Assembly: GCA_965262055.1 (NCBI GenBank)
Contig: CBDHEI010000002.1
Span: 558,001 to 622,000 of the forward strand
Origin: G958296245 sp965262055
Lineage (GTDB): Bacteria > Chloroflexota > Dehalococcoidia > Lucifugimonadales > G958296245
Length of the DNA: 64,000 nucleotides
Direction of reading: 5' to 3'
Part shown: one piece after another, positions 26,230 to 33,975 of the stretch
Layout of the letters: each line of letters opens with the position of its first letter
Position numbering within the stretch: position 1 is the stretch's first letter
The notes under the pieces: generated by a model
What the model was told of the DNA's origin: nothing
Database searches by the model: none
Seen by the model: only the letters and a program-made list of their open reading frames with translations
Program-made: the position numbers and the translations under genes

Positions 26230-27024
26230 ATGCCGAACGGGAAGCCTCTAGAGGGCGAGGTCGCCGTCGTGACCGGGGCCGGTCAGGGCAATGGTCGCGC
26301 CATCGCGCTGCGGCTGGCCTCCGACGGCGCGGCGGTGTTCGGGACGGACCTGCGCACTGACCTGCTCGGCGAGCTCGAAGACGCTGGCCGCGAGTCTGGC
26401 CTGCAGCTAGCCACGGGCGTCTACGACGCCTCCAGCGTGGCCGATGCGGACAGGCTGGTTGCCGACGTGGTCGAGTCGTACGGCAGGCTCGACGTGATGG
26501 TGAACAACGCCGGTGCTATCTGGACCACGCCGTTCCCGGACGTGACCGAGGATATCTGGGACCGCACCATGGACCTGAACCTGAAAGGCCTCTACTTCCA
26601 CATGCAGGCTGCGGGCAGGCAGATGATCGAGCAGCGGAGCGGCGTCATCATCAACCTGGCCTCCATAGCCGGGATAGACCCCGGCATCACGCTGGCGCCC
26701 CCGTACGCGGCGAGCAAGGCAGCGGTGATCAACCTGACCAAGTCGGCCGCATTCAGGGTCGCCAAGCACGGGGTCAGGGTGAACGCCGTGGCCCCGGGCA
26801 TAGTGGACACGTCGTTCAACCGGACGCTGGACCGGATGCTGGGTGTGGAGCAAGAGGGGCTTTCGGAAGGCGAGTGGCTGCGCCGGCGCGCATCCGGCGT
26901 CCCTCTGGGGCGCGTTTCAGTGCCCGAAGACGTTGCCGGCGTCGTAGCCTTCCTGGCCGGCCCCGACGGCGTCTACATCACCGGCGAGACCATCACGGTC
27001 TCGGGCGGCATGGCGATGAGGTAG
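26230..27024 (+). CDS. Short-chain dehydrogenase/reductase (classical SDR)
   Basis: A 264-residue NAD(P)-dependent oxidoreductase. Seen: cofactor motif VVTGAGQGNGRAIAL (TGxxxGxG) at residues 14-28, NNAG at about 91, catalytic Ser in IINLASIAG, YxxxK in YAASKAAVINL, and the C-terminal AGPDGVYITGETITVSGG typical of FabG-like SDRs. Substrate unknown. GGAGGACGATATC precedes the ATG. It follows the low-GC cassette on the same strand but has the high GC of the host genome. Confidence 0.92.
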   Translation: MPNGKPLEGEVAVVTGAGQGNGRAIALRLASDGAAVFGTDLRTDLLGELEDAGRESGLQLATGVYDASSVADADRLVADVVESYGRLDVMVNNAGAIWTTPFPDVTEDIWDRTMDLNLKGLYFHMQAAGRQMIEQRSGVIINLASIAGIDPGITLAPPYAASKAAVINLTKSAAFRVAKHGVRVNAVAPGIVDTSFNRTLDRMLGVEQEGLSEGEWLRRRASGVPLGRVSVPEDVAGVVAFLAGPDGVYITGETITVSGGMAMR

Positions 27025-27118
27025 CCCTCGCCTCACCTGCTCTTTTCCCCCACAGGCCAACTCAGCGCAGGCAGCCTCATTCCCGCCCACGGAAGACGTT
27101 GCCTCTCCTGTCACCTCT

Positions 27119-27165
27119 ATGTGGTACCATCTCACCTCTTTAATACTACATGTGGTACCATTTCA
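27119..27165. repeat. Pair of 16-bp direct repeats with TGGTACCA core
   Basis: ATGTGGTACCATCTCA (27119-27134) and ATGTGGTACCATTTCA (27150-27165) differ at one base and are 31 bases apart, about three helical turns. Each contains the palindrome TGGTACCA. They lie just upstream of the Yip1-family gene and could be an operator pair. Confidence 0.6.
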
Positions 27166-27195
27166 GCCCGTGAATATTAGGAGTGAGGTGATTAG

Positions 27196-27741
27196 ATGAT
27201 AGGCAGGATGCTGGGCGCCGCCCGGTTGAGTGTAGACACCTACGAGGAGGTGGAGAAGGACGGCAGCGCTACTCTACAGGCGCTGATCGTAGTGGTTATC
27301 GTCACCATCGCCAGCGTGGTTGGCGAGGTGCTGGGTGGTGGGGAAGATCTCGAGGTGGTTAGAGCACTCGGCGTAGGCATAGTCCGGGGGGTGGTTAGCT
27401 GGGCCCTGTGGGCGCTGGTGACCTGGATTATCGGGTCCACGATACTGAAGACCGAGAAGACCGAGGCCGACTGGGGACAGCTGGCGCGCGGCACGGGATT
27501 CGCCCAGACCCCGGGACTTCTGAACGTGCTTTACTTCGTGCCGGCGGTTGGAGGGTTCATCTCCCTGGTGGCGTTCCTCTGGACGTTCGCGGCCATGGTG
27601 GTCGCCGTGCGGCAGAGCCTGGACTACACCTCGACGTGGCGGGCGTTCTTCGTAATCCTGATCGCCTTTATCCCTGTGATCATCCTGAACGGCATTGTCA
27701 TCTTGCTGACGGGCGGGGGCGTAGACGTACAGACTTCCTAG
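27196..27741 (+). CDS. Yip1 family integral membrane protein
   Basis: A 181-residue polytopic protein with about five hydrophobic segments (LIVVVIVTIASVVGEVL; GVVSWALWALVTWIIG; GLLNVLYFVPAVGGFISLVAFLWTFAAMVVAV; FFVILIAFIPVIILNGIVILL). The mid-region TILKTEKTEADWGQLARGTGFAQTPG matches the pattern of bacterial Yip1-domain proteins. Function unknown, located in the cytoplasmic membrane. Its 3' two thirds is duplicated at 27925-28218. GGAGTGAGGTGATTAG precedes the ATG. It is convergent with the CocE hydrolase gene. Confidence 0.82.
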   Translation: MIGRMLGAARLSVDTYEEVEKDGSATLQALIVVVIVTIASVVGEVLGGGEDLEVVRALGVGIVRGVVSWALWALVTWIIGSTILKTEKTEADWGQLARGTGFAQTPGLLNVLYFVPAVGGFISLVAFLWTFAAMVVAVRQSLDYTSTWRAFFVILIAFIPVIILNGIVILLTGGGVDVQTS

Positions 27742-27908
27742 GACTGTACCGGCAGGACGACGTGGGGTGGCATCTCCGCGCTGTGGTAAATGGTCTGCGC
27801 CGCCGTACGGGAGTTCTGCTCCCGTCCCAAGGGGCCGCCCGTGTTCGGGTTCACGTCGAACCTGGGCAAGTTGCTGCTGCTCGCGTCCAGCCTGATGCGG
27901 TGCCCTAC
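27738..27908 (-). pseudogene. 3' remnant of CocE/NonD hydrolase gene (duplicate)
   Basis: Read on the minus strand this piece encodes HRIRLDASSSNLPRFDVNPN...TGGPLGREQ...QTIYHSAEMP and ends at a stop, closely matching the last ~55 residues of the hydrolase at 28236-30059 (HRIRLDVSSSNWPRFDVNPN...). The frame is intact but no start or catalytic part exists. It is one half of a tandem duplication covering the 3' ends of two convergent genes. Confidence 0.85.
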
Positions 27909-27924
27909 CACGCACTAGTGATCC

Positions 27925-28218
27925 GTGCGGACCACGATACTGAAGACAGAGGATACCGAAGCCGACTGGGGACAGTTGGCGCGCGGCACGGGGTTCGCCC
28001 AGACTCCGGGGATATTGAACCTGTACTCCGCTTTACAGGCGGTCTCTATAGTGGCGTTCTTCTGGACCTTCGCTGCTATGTTGGTTGCCGTGCATGAGTG
28101 CCTGGAGCACGACTCGATTTGGCGGCCGTTCTTCGTGATATTGCTCGCCGCCATTCCAGTGTTCATCTTCAACTTCTTCGTCTTGGACGCCATCATCTTC
28201 GCGCTGACTGGCGGGTGA
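27925..28218 (+). pseudogene. 3' remnant of Yip1-family gene (duplicate)
   Basis: Encodes TILKTEDTEADWGQLARGTGFAQTPG and following membrane segments, a diverged copy of the last ~100 residues of the Yip1 gene at 27196-27741. The frame is open to a stop and contains a GTG at 27925, so expression as a 97-residue membrane peptide is not excluded, but it lacks the first membrane segments. It faces the full hydrolase gene, as the parent copy faces the hydrolase remnant. Confidence 0.8.
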
Positions 28219-28235
28219 ATCGAAGTCTAGACGCC

Positions 28236-30059
28236 TTAGGGTTGGACCGGCAGGACGACTCGGGACGGCATCTCAGCGCTGTGGTAGATGGTCTGCGTTG
28301 CCGTCCGGTAGCTCTGCTCCCGTCCCAGGGGGCCGCCCGTGTTGGGGTTCACGTCGAACCGCGGCCAGTTGCTGCTGCTCACGTCCAGCCTGATCCGGTG
28401 CCCCTTGCGGAAGACCGTCGAGGTCGGGTATAGCTGGAAGACGAACTCGTACGGCGTGCCCGGCTCCATCAGCTCGGGCGCGTCGTAGCCGTTGCGGTAC
28501 CTGGCGCGGATGATCGAGTCGGTGATGTTGATCGCGAGGCCGTCGGGATAGTCTGCGTCTGGCGGGAATACGTCGACCAGCTTTGCAGTGAAGTCGGTGT
28601 CCGGCGCCGCCGACGAGGCCCAGAGGCGCATCTCCACGGGTCCCGTGACCTCCAGGTCGTCGTCCAGCGGCGGCGTCTGGAAGCTCAGCACGTCGCCCCG
28701 ATAGTTCAGGGGCATCGTGTCGTTGCACCCGATGAAGTCGGGGCGCCCGCGCTGGTCGAAGGCGCCGGCCCTCAACACGGTGTCGGCTGCCGAGAGGCCA
28801 CCCCCCATCGTCGGCACAGGGTTCCTCGGGTCGAACGTGAAGCGGGACGCCGGCTGCTTTTCATCGCCCGCCTTGTCCTCCGAAAGGGTCGCGCCGGCAC
28901 GGAGGTAGTAGGGTGTGAATCGAGTGCCGGGCAGGGGCCAGTCCTGCTCGTCGCGCCAGTACCCACCCCTCTTCAGGCGGTGCTCGTGGTCGATCTTCAG
29001 GTCCCCGGTGCCCATGGTGAAGAAGCGCACCGGCGGCCAGAAGGCGGCCTCGGAGTCCATCCCCTTCAGGTATCGGTCGAACCAGGCTAGCTGCAGGTCG
29101 TTCTGGTTGATGACCGACTCCGCCCCGAAGTCGGAGTCGCCGGCGAACGTCACCTCGTACTGGCCGTGGGTCCACGGCCCCATGAGGAGCATCTGGCGCG
29201 TGGACTTCGCCCTGCTGAGCGCGATGTAGCTCTCGCAGGTGTTTCGCGCGTATGAGTCGTACCAGCCGCCGAGGTAGAGAGTCGGCACGTCGGCATGCTC
29301 GTCATAGTATTCGGAGATTGCGTACCCCCGCTGTTTCCAGTAGTCGTCGTACTCCCCGTGGGTCATGATGTCGATGGCCCATCGCTCGTACGAAGGCAGG
29401 CGTCTCAGAATGGTCGCGCCCTCCTTCATGGGAAACTGTCCCACGATCTGGTGGATGTCTTGCTCGTAGGCCTTGGTGAGCGCGGCCTTCAGCGCGGGGT
29501 CGGCGGCGGCCTCCTTGCTGCTGGAGGCCATGCGGTAGATGTAGACGTGGAAGCGCTGCTCCAGGGCGCCGTTCTGCCTCATGGAGCTGTGGAAGTAGTT
29601 CGACGCGCCCACGGCGACGACCATCGTCTCCAGGTGGGGCGGATTGAGGGTAGCCAGCGCGGACTGGTCGCTGCCCGCGTAGGACCCGCCCTTGGTTCCT
29701 ATACGGCCGTTGCTCCACGGCTGGGCGGCCAGCCACTCGACGGTGTCGTAGCCGTCGGGCGCCTCCTTGGCGAAGGCGTACCACTCCCCCTCGGACTCGA
29801 AGCGGCCCCTCACGTCCTGGCTGACGCAGACGTAGCCGCGCCGCGCGTAGTACTTCGCCTGCGCAACGGACCTGGGCAGCGATTTGTCGTAGGGCGTGCG
29901 CTCCAGTATGACCGGGAAGGGGCCGTCTGCGGGGCGCCCGCCGAGCGCGGGCCGGTATATGTCCGCGGCGAGCCGCACGCCGTCCCGCATCGGGGCCATG
30001 ACGTTGGACTCGCAGATGACGTCGTACTGCTGATGAGAGCCAGCGTAGGTCTTGGGCAT
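28236..30059 (-). CDS. CocE/NonD family hydrolase (X-Pro dipeptidyl-peptidase S15 fold)
   Basis: A 607-residue alpha/beta hydrolase related to cocaine esterase and glutaryl-7-ACA acylase. N-terminal MRDGVRLAADIYRP and PVILERTPYDKS lead to SQDVRGRFESEG and the nucleophile elbow GTKGGSYAGSDQSA; the second domain is a jelly roll containing PPLDDDLEVTGPVEM and FRKGHRIRLDVSSSNWPRFDVN, the S15 C-terminal pattern. ATG 30059 is preferred because GAGGAAGGA precedes it, whereas the ATG 18 bases earlier has none. No signal peptide is visible. Substrate unknown. The last ~170 bases are duplicated at 27738-27908. Confidence 0.9.
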   Translation of the reverse strand: MPKTYAGSHQQYDVICESNVMAPMRDGVRLAADIYRPALGGRPADGPFPVILERTPYDKSLPRSVAQAKYYARRGYVCVSQDVRGRFESEGEWYAFAKEAPDGYDTVEWLAAQPWSNGRIGTKGGSYAGSDQSALATLNPPHLETMVVAVGASNYFHSSMRQNGALEQRFHVYIYRMASSSKEAAADPALKAALTKAYEQDIHQIVGQFPMKEGATILRRLPSYERWAIDIMTHGEYDDYWKQRGYAISEYYDEHADVPTLYLGGWYDSYARNTCESYIALSRAKSTRQMLLMGPWTHGQYEVTFAGDSDFGAESVINQNDLQLAWFDRYLKGMDSEAAFWPPVRFFTMGTGDLKIDHEHRLKRGGYWRDEQDWPLPGTRFTPYYLRAGATLSEDKAGDEKQPASRFTFDPRNPVPTMGGGLSAADTVLRAGAFDQRGRPDFIGCNDTMPLNYRGDVLSFQTPPLDDDLEVTGPVEMRLWASSAAPDTDFTAKLVDVFPPDADYPDGLAINITDSIIRARYRNGYDAPELMEPGTPYEFVFQLYPTSTVFRKGHRIRLDVSSSNWPRFDVNPNTGGPLGREQSYRTATQTIYHSAEMPSRVVLPVQP

Positions 30060-30111
30060 GGGCCTGTCCTTCCTCATGTGCTCTGCTGGTGAGCGGTTCA
30101 GTTCTTGCGCG

Positions 30112-30537
30112 TCAGTCGCGTCTGGCGAATTGAATGATGCCTATCCCGAGGAAAAGCCCGATGGAGAGGATAAAGGGGCCGTAGGGGACGAGGAAGATGA
30201 GGCTTACAGCGCTGAAGGCGATGACGAGGATGATGAGAAAGCGCACCCATGTGAGGAGTTCGATCGAGAACTCTATGGCTTCGCGCACGTGTCTTTTCAT
30301 GTCTTCCCAAGGTACACTGCCTGATCTCCACGACCGGTGTGGATTGGATTTCCGCACGCGCGGGGATAACGGAGTTGTGGGACTTGGGCGGCGTTCTCTT
30401 TTGGCTGAGATGAAAATAAGGACGTAGAGAGGGAGGACGATTGGGAGGACGAACCAGAAGATGAGGGGCCCTAGTACGACGAAGGTGGCGAGGAGAAAGA
30501 TACTCAGTGCTATGAGGGAGATGATCCTCTTTATCAT
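30112..30537 (-). CDS. Small membrane protein of unknown function, interrupted by a repeat
   Basis: A 141-residue protein with two hydrophobic blocks at each end (IISLIALSIFLLATFVVLGPLIFWFVLPIVLPLYVLIF; then FLIILVIAFSAVSLIFLVPYGPFILSIGLFLGIGII). The linker (about residues 50-75) is encoded partly by a dispersed palindromic repeat at 30336-30375, which is read through in frame. GAGGAGGTGCC before the ATG is a strong ribosome site, supporting expression. GC is lower than in flanking genes. No family was recognised. Confidence 0.65.
   Translation of the reverse strand: MIKRIISLIALSIFLLATFVVLGPLIFWFVLPIVLPLYVLIFISAKRERRPSPTTPLSPRVRKSNPHRSWRSGSVPWEDMKRHVREAIEFSIELLTWVRFLIILVIAFSAVSLIFLVPYGPFILSIGLFLGIGIIQFARRD
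30336..30375 (-). repeat. GTCATTCC/GGAATCC-type palindromic repeat inside an ORF
   Basis: On the minus strand ACTCCGTTATCCCCGCGCG followed by TGCGGAAATCCAATCC is a diverged copy of the short palindrome also seen at 38252, 43011 and 53135. In another frame it would read SVIPARAEIQ, the usual translation of this class of bacterial repeat. Confidence 0.6.
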
Positions 30538-30549
30538 GGCACCTCCTCA

Positions 30550-31449
30550 TTAGCCGGAGCATTGCTGGAGGCGTGAATCGACGACGCGGTGCCTGTGGCC
30601 GAGGGGAGTCTCCAGCACGATCGCGCGGGGTCTGCCCGCAAGGTCGTCGGCGCAGGTGATGCTCGCCCCCGTGAGGGCGTTCCCAGCCATCTCGAGGGAG
30701 GCGTCGCGTTGCCTCGGGTCTATCTCGACGGCCATGAACCCCCCAGGGCGCAGGAAAGCGGGCGCGTTGTCGAACAGCCTGCGCATGACGGCCATCCCGT
30801 CCGGTCCGCCGTCCAGGGCGGCCTTGGGCTCCCGCTGCACCTCGCGCTGAAGCGTCGGAATCTCCGACGACCTGACGTACGGAGGGTTGGAGACTATGAC
30901 GTCTACGGGTCCCGGCAGGCCGGACAGCAGGTCGCACCGGAGCAGGTGCACCCGGTCCGAGACACCGTGCCGTCTGACGTTGAGCCGGGCGACCTCAATG
31001 GCGTTGGCGCTGAGGTCGGTCGCGTACACGATGGCCCCAGGGAGGTGAGCGGTCAGCGCCACGGCTACGGCGCCGCTCCCCGTACCCACGTCGCATATGG
31101 AAACTGCGCCATCCACGCGCCGCCTGTCCGCGTAGGCGATCACCGTGTCCACCAGCAGTTCCGTCTCCGGGCGGGGCACGAGCACCCTGGGGTCGACGTG
31201 GAAGTCGAGCCCATAGAATTCCCGGTCCCCCACGATGTAGGCGAGGGGCTCGCCGCCAGCCCGCCGCCGGAGCAGCGCGTCCATTCGCGAGGCCGCGTCC
31301 TCGTCGACCGGGTCGCGCAGCGACGCGAAGAAGCGGGCGCGGTCCCAGCCCAAGACGTGCCTCAGAAGCACCTCCGCCTCGATCCTGGAGTCGTCCACCG
31401 CACCGTCAAGGCGGTCCGCAGCAGCTATCCAGCACTCCCGCAGGGTCAC
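30550..31449 (-). CDS. prmC: Release factor glutamine methyltransferase
   Basis: Methylates the GGQ glutamine of peptide-chain release factors. The 299-residue protein has the N-terminal helical domain (EPLAYIVGDREFYGLDFHVDPRVLVPRPETE), the SAM motif DVGTGSGAVAVAL and the catalytic NPPY in VIVSNPPYV. The GTG start at 31449 overlaps the prfA stop as GTGA, so enzyme and substrate are translationally coupled. The C-terminus is about 20 residues longer than usual. Confidence 0.95.
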   Translation of the reverse strand: MTLRECWIAAADRLDGAVDDSRIEAEVLLRHVLGWDRARFFASLRDPVDEDAASRMDALLRRRAGGEPLAYIVGDREFYGLDFHVDPRVLVPRPETELLVDTVIAYADRRRVDGAVSICDVGTGSGAVAVALTAHLPGAIVYATDLSANAIEVARLNVRRHGVSDRVHLLRCDLLSGLPGPVDVIVSNPPYVRSSEIPTLQREVQREPKAALDGGPDGMAVMRRLFDNAPAFLRPGGFMAVEIDPRQRDASLEMAGNALTGASITCADDLAGRPRAIVLETPLGHRHRVVDSRLQQCSG

Positions 31450-32540
31450 AGCCCGGCTACCTGGAGCATCCGGTTCTGTTCGTGATCGGTCAGCGCATCG
31501 ACGAACGGGTCTATGTCGCCGTCAAGGATGCCGGCGAGGTTGTGCCGCGTAAGTGATATGCGGTGGTCGGTGACGCGGTCCTGCGGGAAGTTGTAGGTCC
31601 GCACACGCTCTGAGCGGTCGCCGGACCCTACCTGGGACCTCCTGGCCTCGCTGACCTCCTCCTGCTGCTTCCGTATTTCCATGGCAAGAAGCCGGGAGCG
31701 GAGCACGGACATTGCCTTCTCTTTGTTCTTGTACTGGGAGCGCTCGTCCTGGCACACGGCCGCGATTCCCGTCGGGACGTGGGTGATGCGGACGGCGGTC
31801 GCCACCTTCTGCACGTTCTGGCCGCCGTGACCGCTGGAGTGGAAGATGTCTATCTGGAGGTCTTCGGGGTCCACCTCCACGTCGACCTCCTCGGCCTCTG
31901 GGAGAACCGCGACCGTCGCGGCGGAGGTGTGTATCCTGCCGCCGGACTCGGTGACAGGTATCCTCTGTACCCGGTGCACTCCGCTCTCGTGCTTGAGGCG
32001 GCTGTACGCCCCCTTGCCGTCAATCTTGAAGACGATCTCCTTGATGCTGCCGAGGCCGTTCTCGTTGCTGTTGATGATCTCGATCTTCCAGCCCCTGAGC
32101 TGCGCGTACCTCGAGTACATCCGGTACATGTCGGCTGCGAACAGCCCGGCCTCCTCGCCGCCGGTGCCTGCCCGTACCTCCACGATGACGTTCTTGTCGT
32201 CGTTGGGGTCTCTTGGCAGCAGCGCGACCCGGAGCTCTTCCTCCAACGCCTGCTTCTGGGCCTCCAGCTCCGCGAACTCCTCCCTGGCGAGGGCCGCCAT
32301 CTCCCTGTCGCTCTCGTCCCGGGAGATCTCCCGGGCCTCCTCGGCGTCCTGGGTGGCCTTGCGGTACCGGCGCGAGAGGGCAGCCACGTTCTTCAGCCCC
32401 GCCATCTCCCTGGCCAGCTCCTGGACGCGAGCGTAGTCGGCGGCGACCTCCGGGTCGGACATGAGCCGTTCCAGTTCCGAGTACCTGGAATCTATGGTCG
32501 CCAGCTTGTCGAGCATGCGGGGGGAAGCCTCTTGCCGCAT
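31446..32540 (-). CDS. prfA: Peptide chain release factor 1
   Basis: Reads UAA and UAG stop codons and triggers peptide release. The 364-residue protein has the acidic, coiled N-terminal domain, VEVRAGTGGEEAGLFAADMYRMY, the stop-codon-reading PxT motif in RIPVTESGGRIHTS (PVT), and the GGQ loop in HSSGHGGQNVQKVATAVRI. SGHGGQNV replaces the commoner SGAGGQHV. An alternative start at 32516 (MLDKLATID) gives a length nearer to the family norm. Upstream, TGCTATACT resembles an extended -10. Confidence 0.95.
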   Translation of the reverse strand: MRQEASPRMLDKLATIDSRYSELERLMSDPEVAADYARVQELAREMAGLKNVAALSRRYRKATQDAEEAREISRDESDREMAALAREEFAELEAQKQALEEELRVALLPRDPNDDKNVIVEVRAGTGGEEAGLFAADMYRMYSRYAQLRGWKIEIINSNENGLGSIKEIVFKIDGKGAYSRLKHESGVHRVQRIPVTESGGRIHTSAATVAVLPEAEEVDVEVDPEDLQIDIFHSSGHGGQNVQKVATAVRITHVPTGIAAVCQDERSQYKNKEKAMSVLRSRLLAMEIRKQQEEVSEARRSQVGSGDRSERVRTYNFPQDRVTDHRISLTRHNLAGILDGDIDPFVDALTDHEQNRMLQVAGL

Positions 32541-32557
32541 GGCGCGGCACAGGCGTC

Positions 32558-32566
32558 AGTATAGCA
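32558..32566 (-). promoter_or_regulatory. Putative extended -10 promoter of prfA-prmC
   Basis: On the minus strand TGCTATACT (extended -10, TG-n-TATACT) lies about 18 bases before the first possible prfA start and 42 before the second. The same TGCTA core stands before rel, vapB and the 38.3 kb decarboxylase. Confidence 0.45.
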
Positions 32567-32587
32567 AACGGCCGCTTCGCGGCGGGC

Positions 32588-33856
32588 CTAGTTGGTCGCC
32601 GTGAGCGCGTCCGCGAGCTTGTCCATGGGCACGTCGCGCTGGTCGCTCCGGGAGAGGTCGCGTAGGGTGACGCTGCCCCTGGCCAACTCGTCGGCGCCAA
32701 GTATGGCGGCGTGGGTGGCGTTTACGGACGCCGCGTACCGGAGCTGGCCCCTCAGGCTGCGGCCCGAGGGCGCGAGCAGAGCCGCCACGCCACTGGCGCG
32801 GAGGCCGGCGGCAAGGCGCATACCCTCGCTCTTGGCGTCCTCGCCCATGTGGGCCACTACCACCTTCGGCGCCGCGCTTCCGAACAGGCCGTCTTCCGGG
32901 AGGCGCAGCTCCCGCAGGATGCGCTCGATGCCCATCCCGAAGCCTATGCCGGGGGTCGGCCTTCCGCCCAGCTCTTCGATGAGGCCATCGTACCGGCCGC
33001 CGCCGCAGATGGTGCTCATCCGGCCCGTGGCGGGCGGGACGATCTCGAACACGGTGCGGGTGTAGTAGTCGAAGCCGCGCACCAGTCGCTTCTCCACCGT
33101 GAACGGAAGTCCCAGGGCCTCCAGGAAGCCGAGAAGGGTCTCCCAGTGCTCAAGGCAAGGGCCGCAGAGGTGGTCCGCCCCGGCGGGGGCGCCGGCAATG
33201 CTCGGCTGGCACTGATCCTCCTTGCAGTCCAGCAGCCTGAGCGGGTTGCGCTCCAGCCTTCGGCGGCAGTTGTGGCAGAGTTCGTCTACGGCGCCGCTGT
33301 AGTAGTCCTTCAGCATCCCCACGTACGCGGGCCTGCACTCCGGGTCTCCGATGCTGTTGACCAGCAGCGTGAGGCCGCCTATGTCCAGGTCCTCCAGGAG
33401 CCGCCACGCGAGCTCTATGACCTCCGCGTCGATGGCGGCGTCGGCGTCACCGATGACCTCGATCCCTAGCTGGTGGTGCTCGCGAAAGCGCCCCGCCTGC
33501 GGCCGCTCGTACCGGAACAGGCTGTTGAAGTAGAAGAGCCGCACAGGCTGGGGCAGGTTGCCCATGCCGTGCTGGAGGTAGGCGCGGCAAACGCCCGCGG
33601 TGCCCTCAGGACGAAGGGTGATGCGATCGCCGCCACGGTCCTCGAAGGTGTAGGTCTCCTTCTCCACAACGTCCGTGAACTCCCCCACGCCCCGGACGTA
33701 CAGGCGCGCGTCCTCGAAGGTAGGCGTGTCGATCCGCTCGTAGCCGAAGCGGGCGGCGGCCTCTGACGCCCTGGCCTCGAAATAGCGCCAGCGTGCCTGC
33801 TCACCCGGAAGGATGTCTGCTGTGCCCCTGGGGGTCTGGAACTGTTGCTTGGCCAT
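32588..33856 (-). CDS. hisS: Histidyl-tRNA synthetase
   Basis: Charges tRNA-His. The 422-residue class II synthetase begins FQTPRGTADILPGEQARW, has motif 2 FYFNSLFRYERPQAGRFREHHQLGIEVIG near residue 105, a cysteine-containing insertion (LCHNCRRRLERNPLRLLDCKEDQC) typical of several bacterial HisRS, the histidine motif LVRGFDYYTRTVFEI and motif 3 GFGMGIERIL. The anticodon-binding domain closes the protein. It is divergent from rel, with only about 120 bases between the starts. Confidence 0.96.
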   Translation of the reverse strand: MAKQQFQTPRGTADILPGEQARWRYFEARASEAAARFGYERIDTPTFEDARLYVRGVGEFTDVVEKETYTFEDRGGDRITLRPEGTAGVCRAYLQHGMGNLPQPVRLFYFNSLFRYERPQAGRFREHHQLGIEVIGDADAAIDAEVIELAWRLLEDLDIGGLTLLVNSIGDPECRPAYVGMLKDYYSGAVDELCHNCRRRLERNPLRLLDCKEDQCQPSIAGAPAGADHLCGPCLEHWETLLGFLEALGLPFTVEKRLVRGFDYYTRTVFEIVPPATGRMSTICGGGRYDGLIEELGGRPTPGIGFGMGIERILRELRLPEDGLFGSAAPKVVVAHMGEDAKSEGMRLAAGLRASGVAALLAPSGRSLRGQLRYAASVNATHAAILGADELARGSVTLRDLSRSDQRDVPMDKLADALTATN

Positions 33857-33947
33857 CTACCTGACTCGCCTCTCCTTGGGCCAACGGGATATTAGCATAC
33901 CGCATTTCCCCACCGGGCCTCATGGCGGGGCCAAGCGCGGGCGCCGT

Positions 33948-33955
33948 GCTATACT
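33948..33955 (+). promoter_or_regulatory. Putative extended -10 promoter of rel
   Basis: TGCTATACT with the TATACT hexamer at 33950-33955 is 20 bases before the rel ATG. No convincing -35 is present, in keeping with an extended -10 promoter and a very short leader. Confidence 0.45.
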
Positions 33956-33975
33956 CTTCACACTGGGGATGCGGC

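Noticed and set aside
27274..27915. Long minus-strand frame over the Yip1 gene and duplicated hydrolase tail
   Set aside because: It is out of frame with the recognisable hydrolase remnant (HRIRLD...) and runs antisense to a clear membrane-protein gene.
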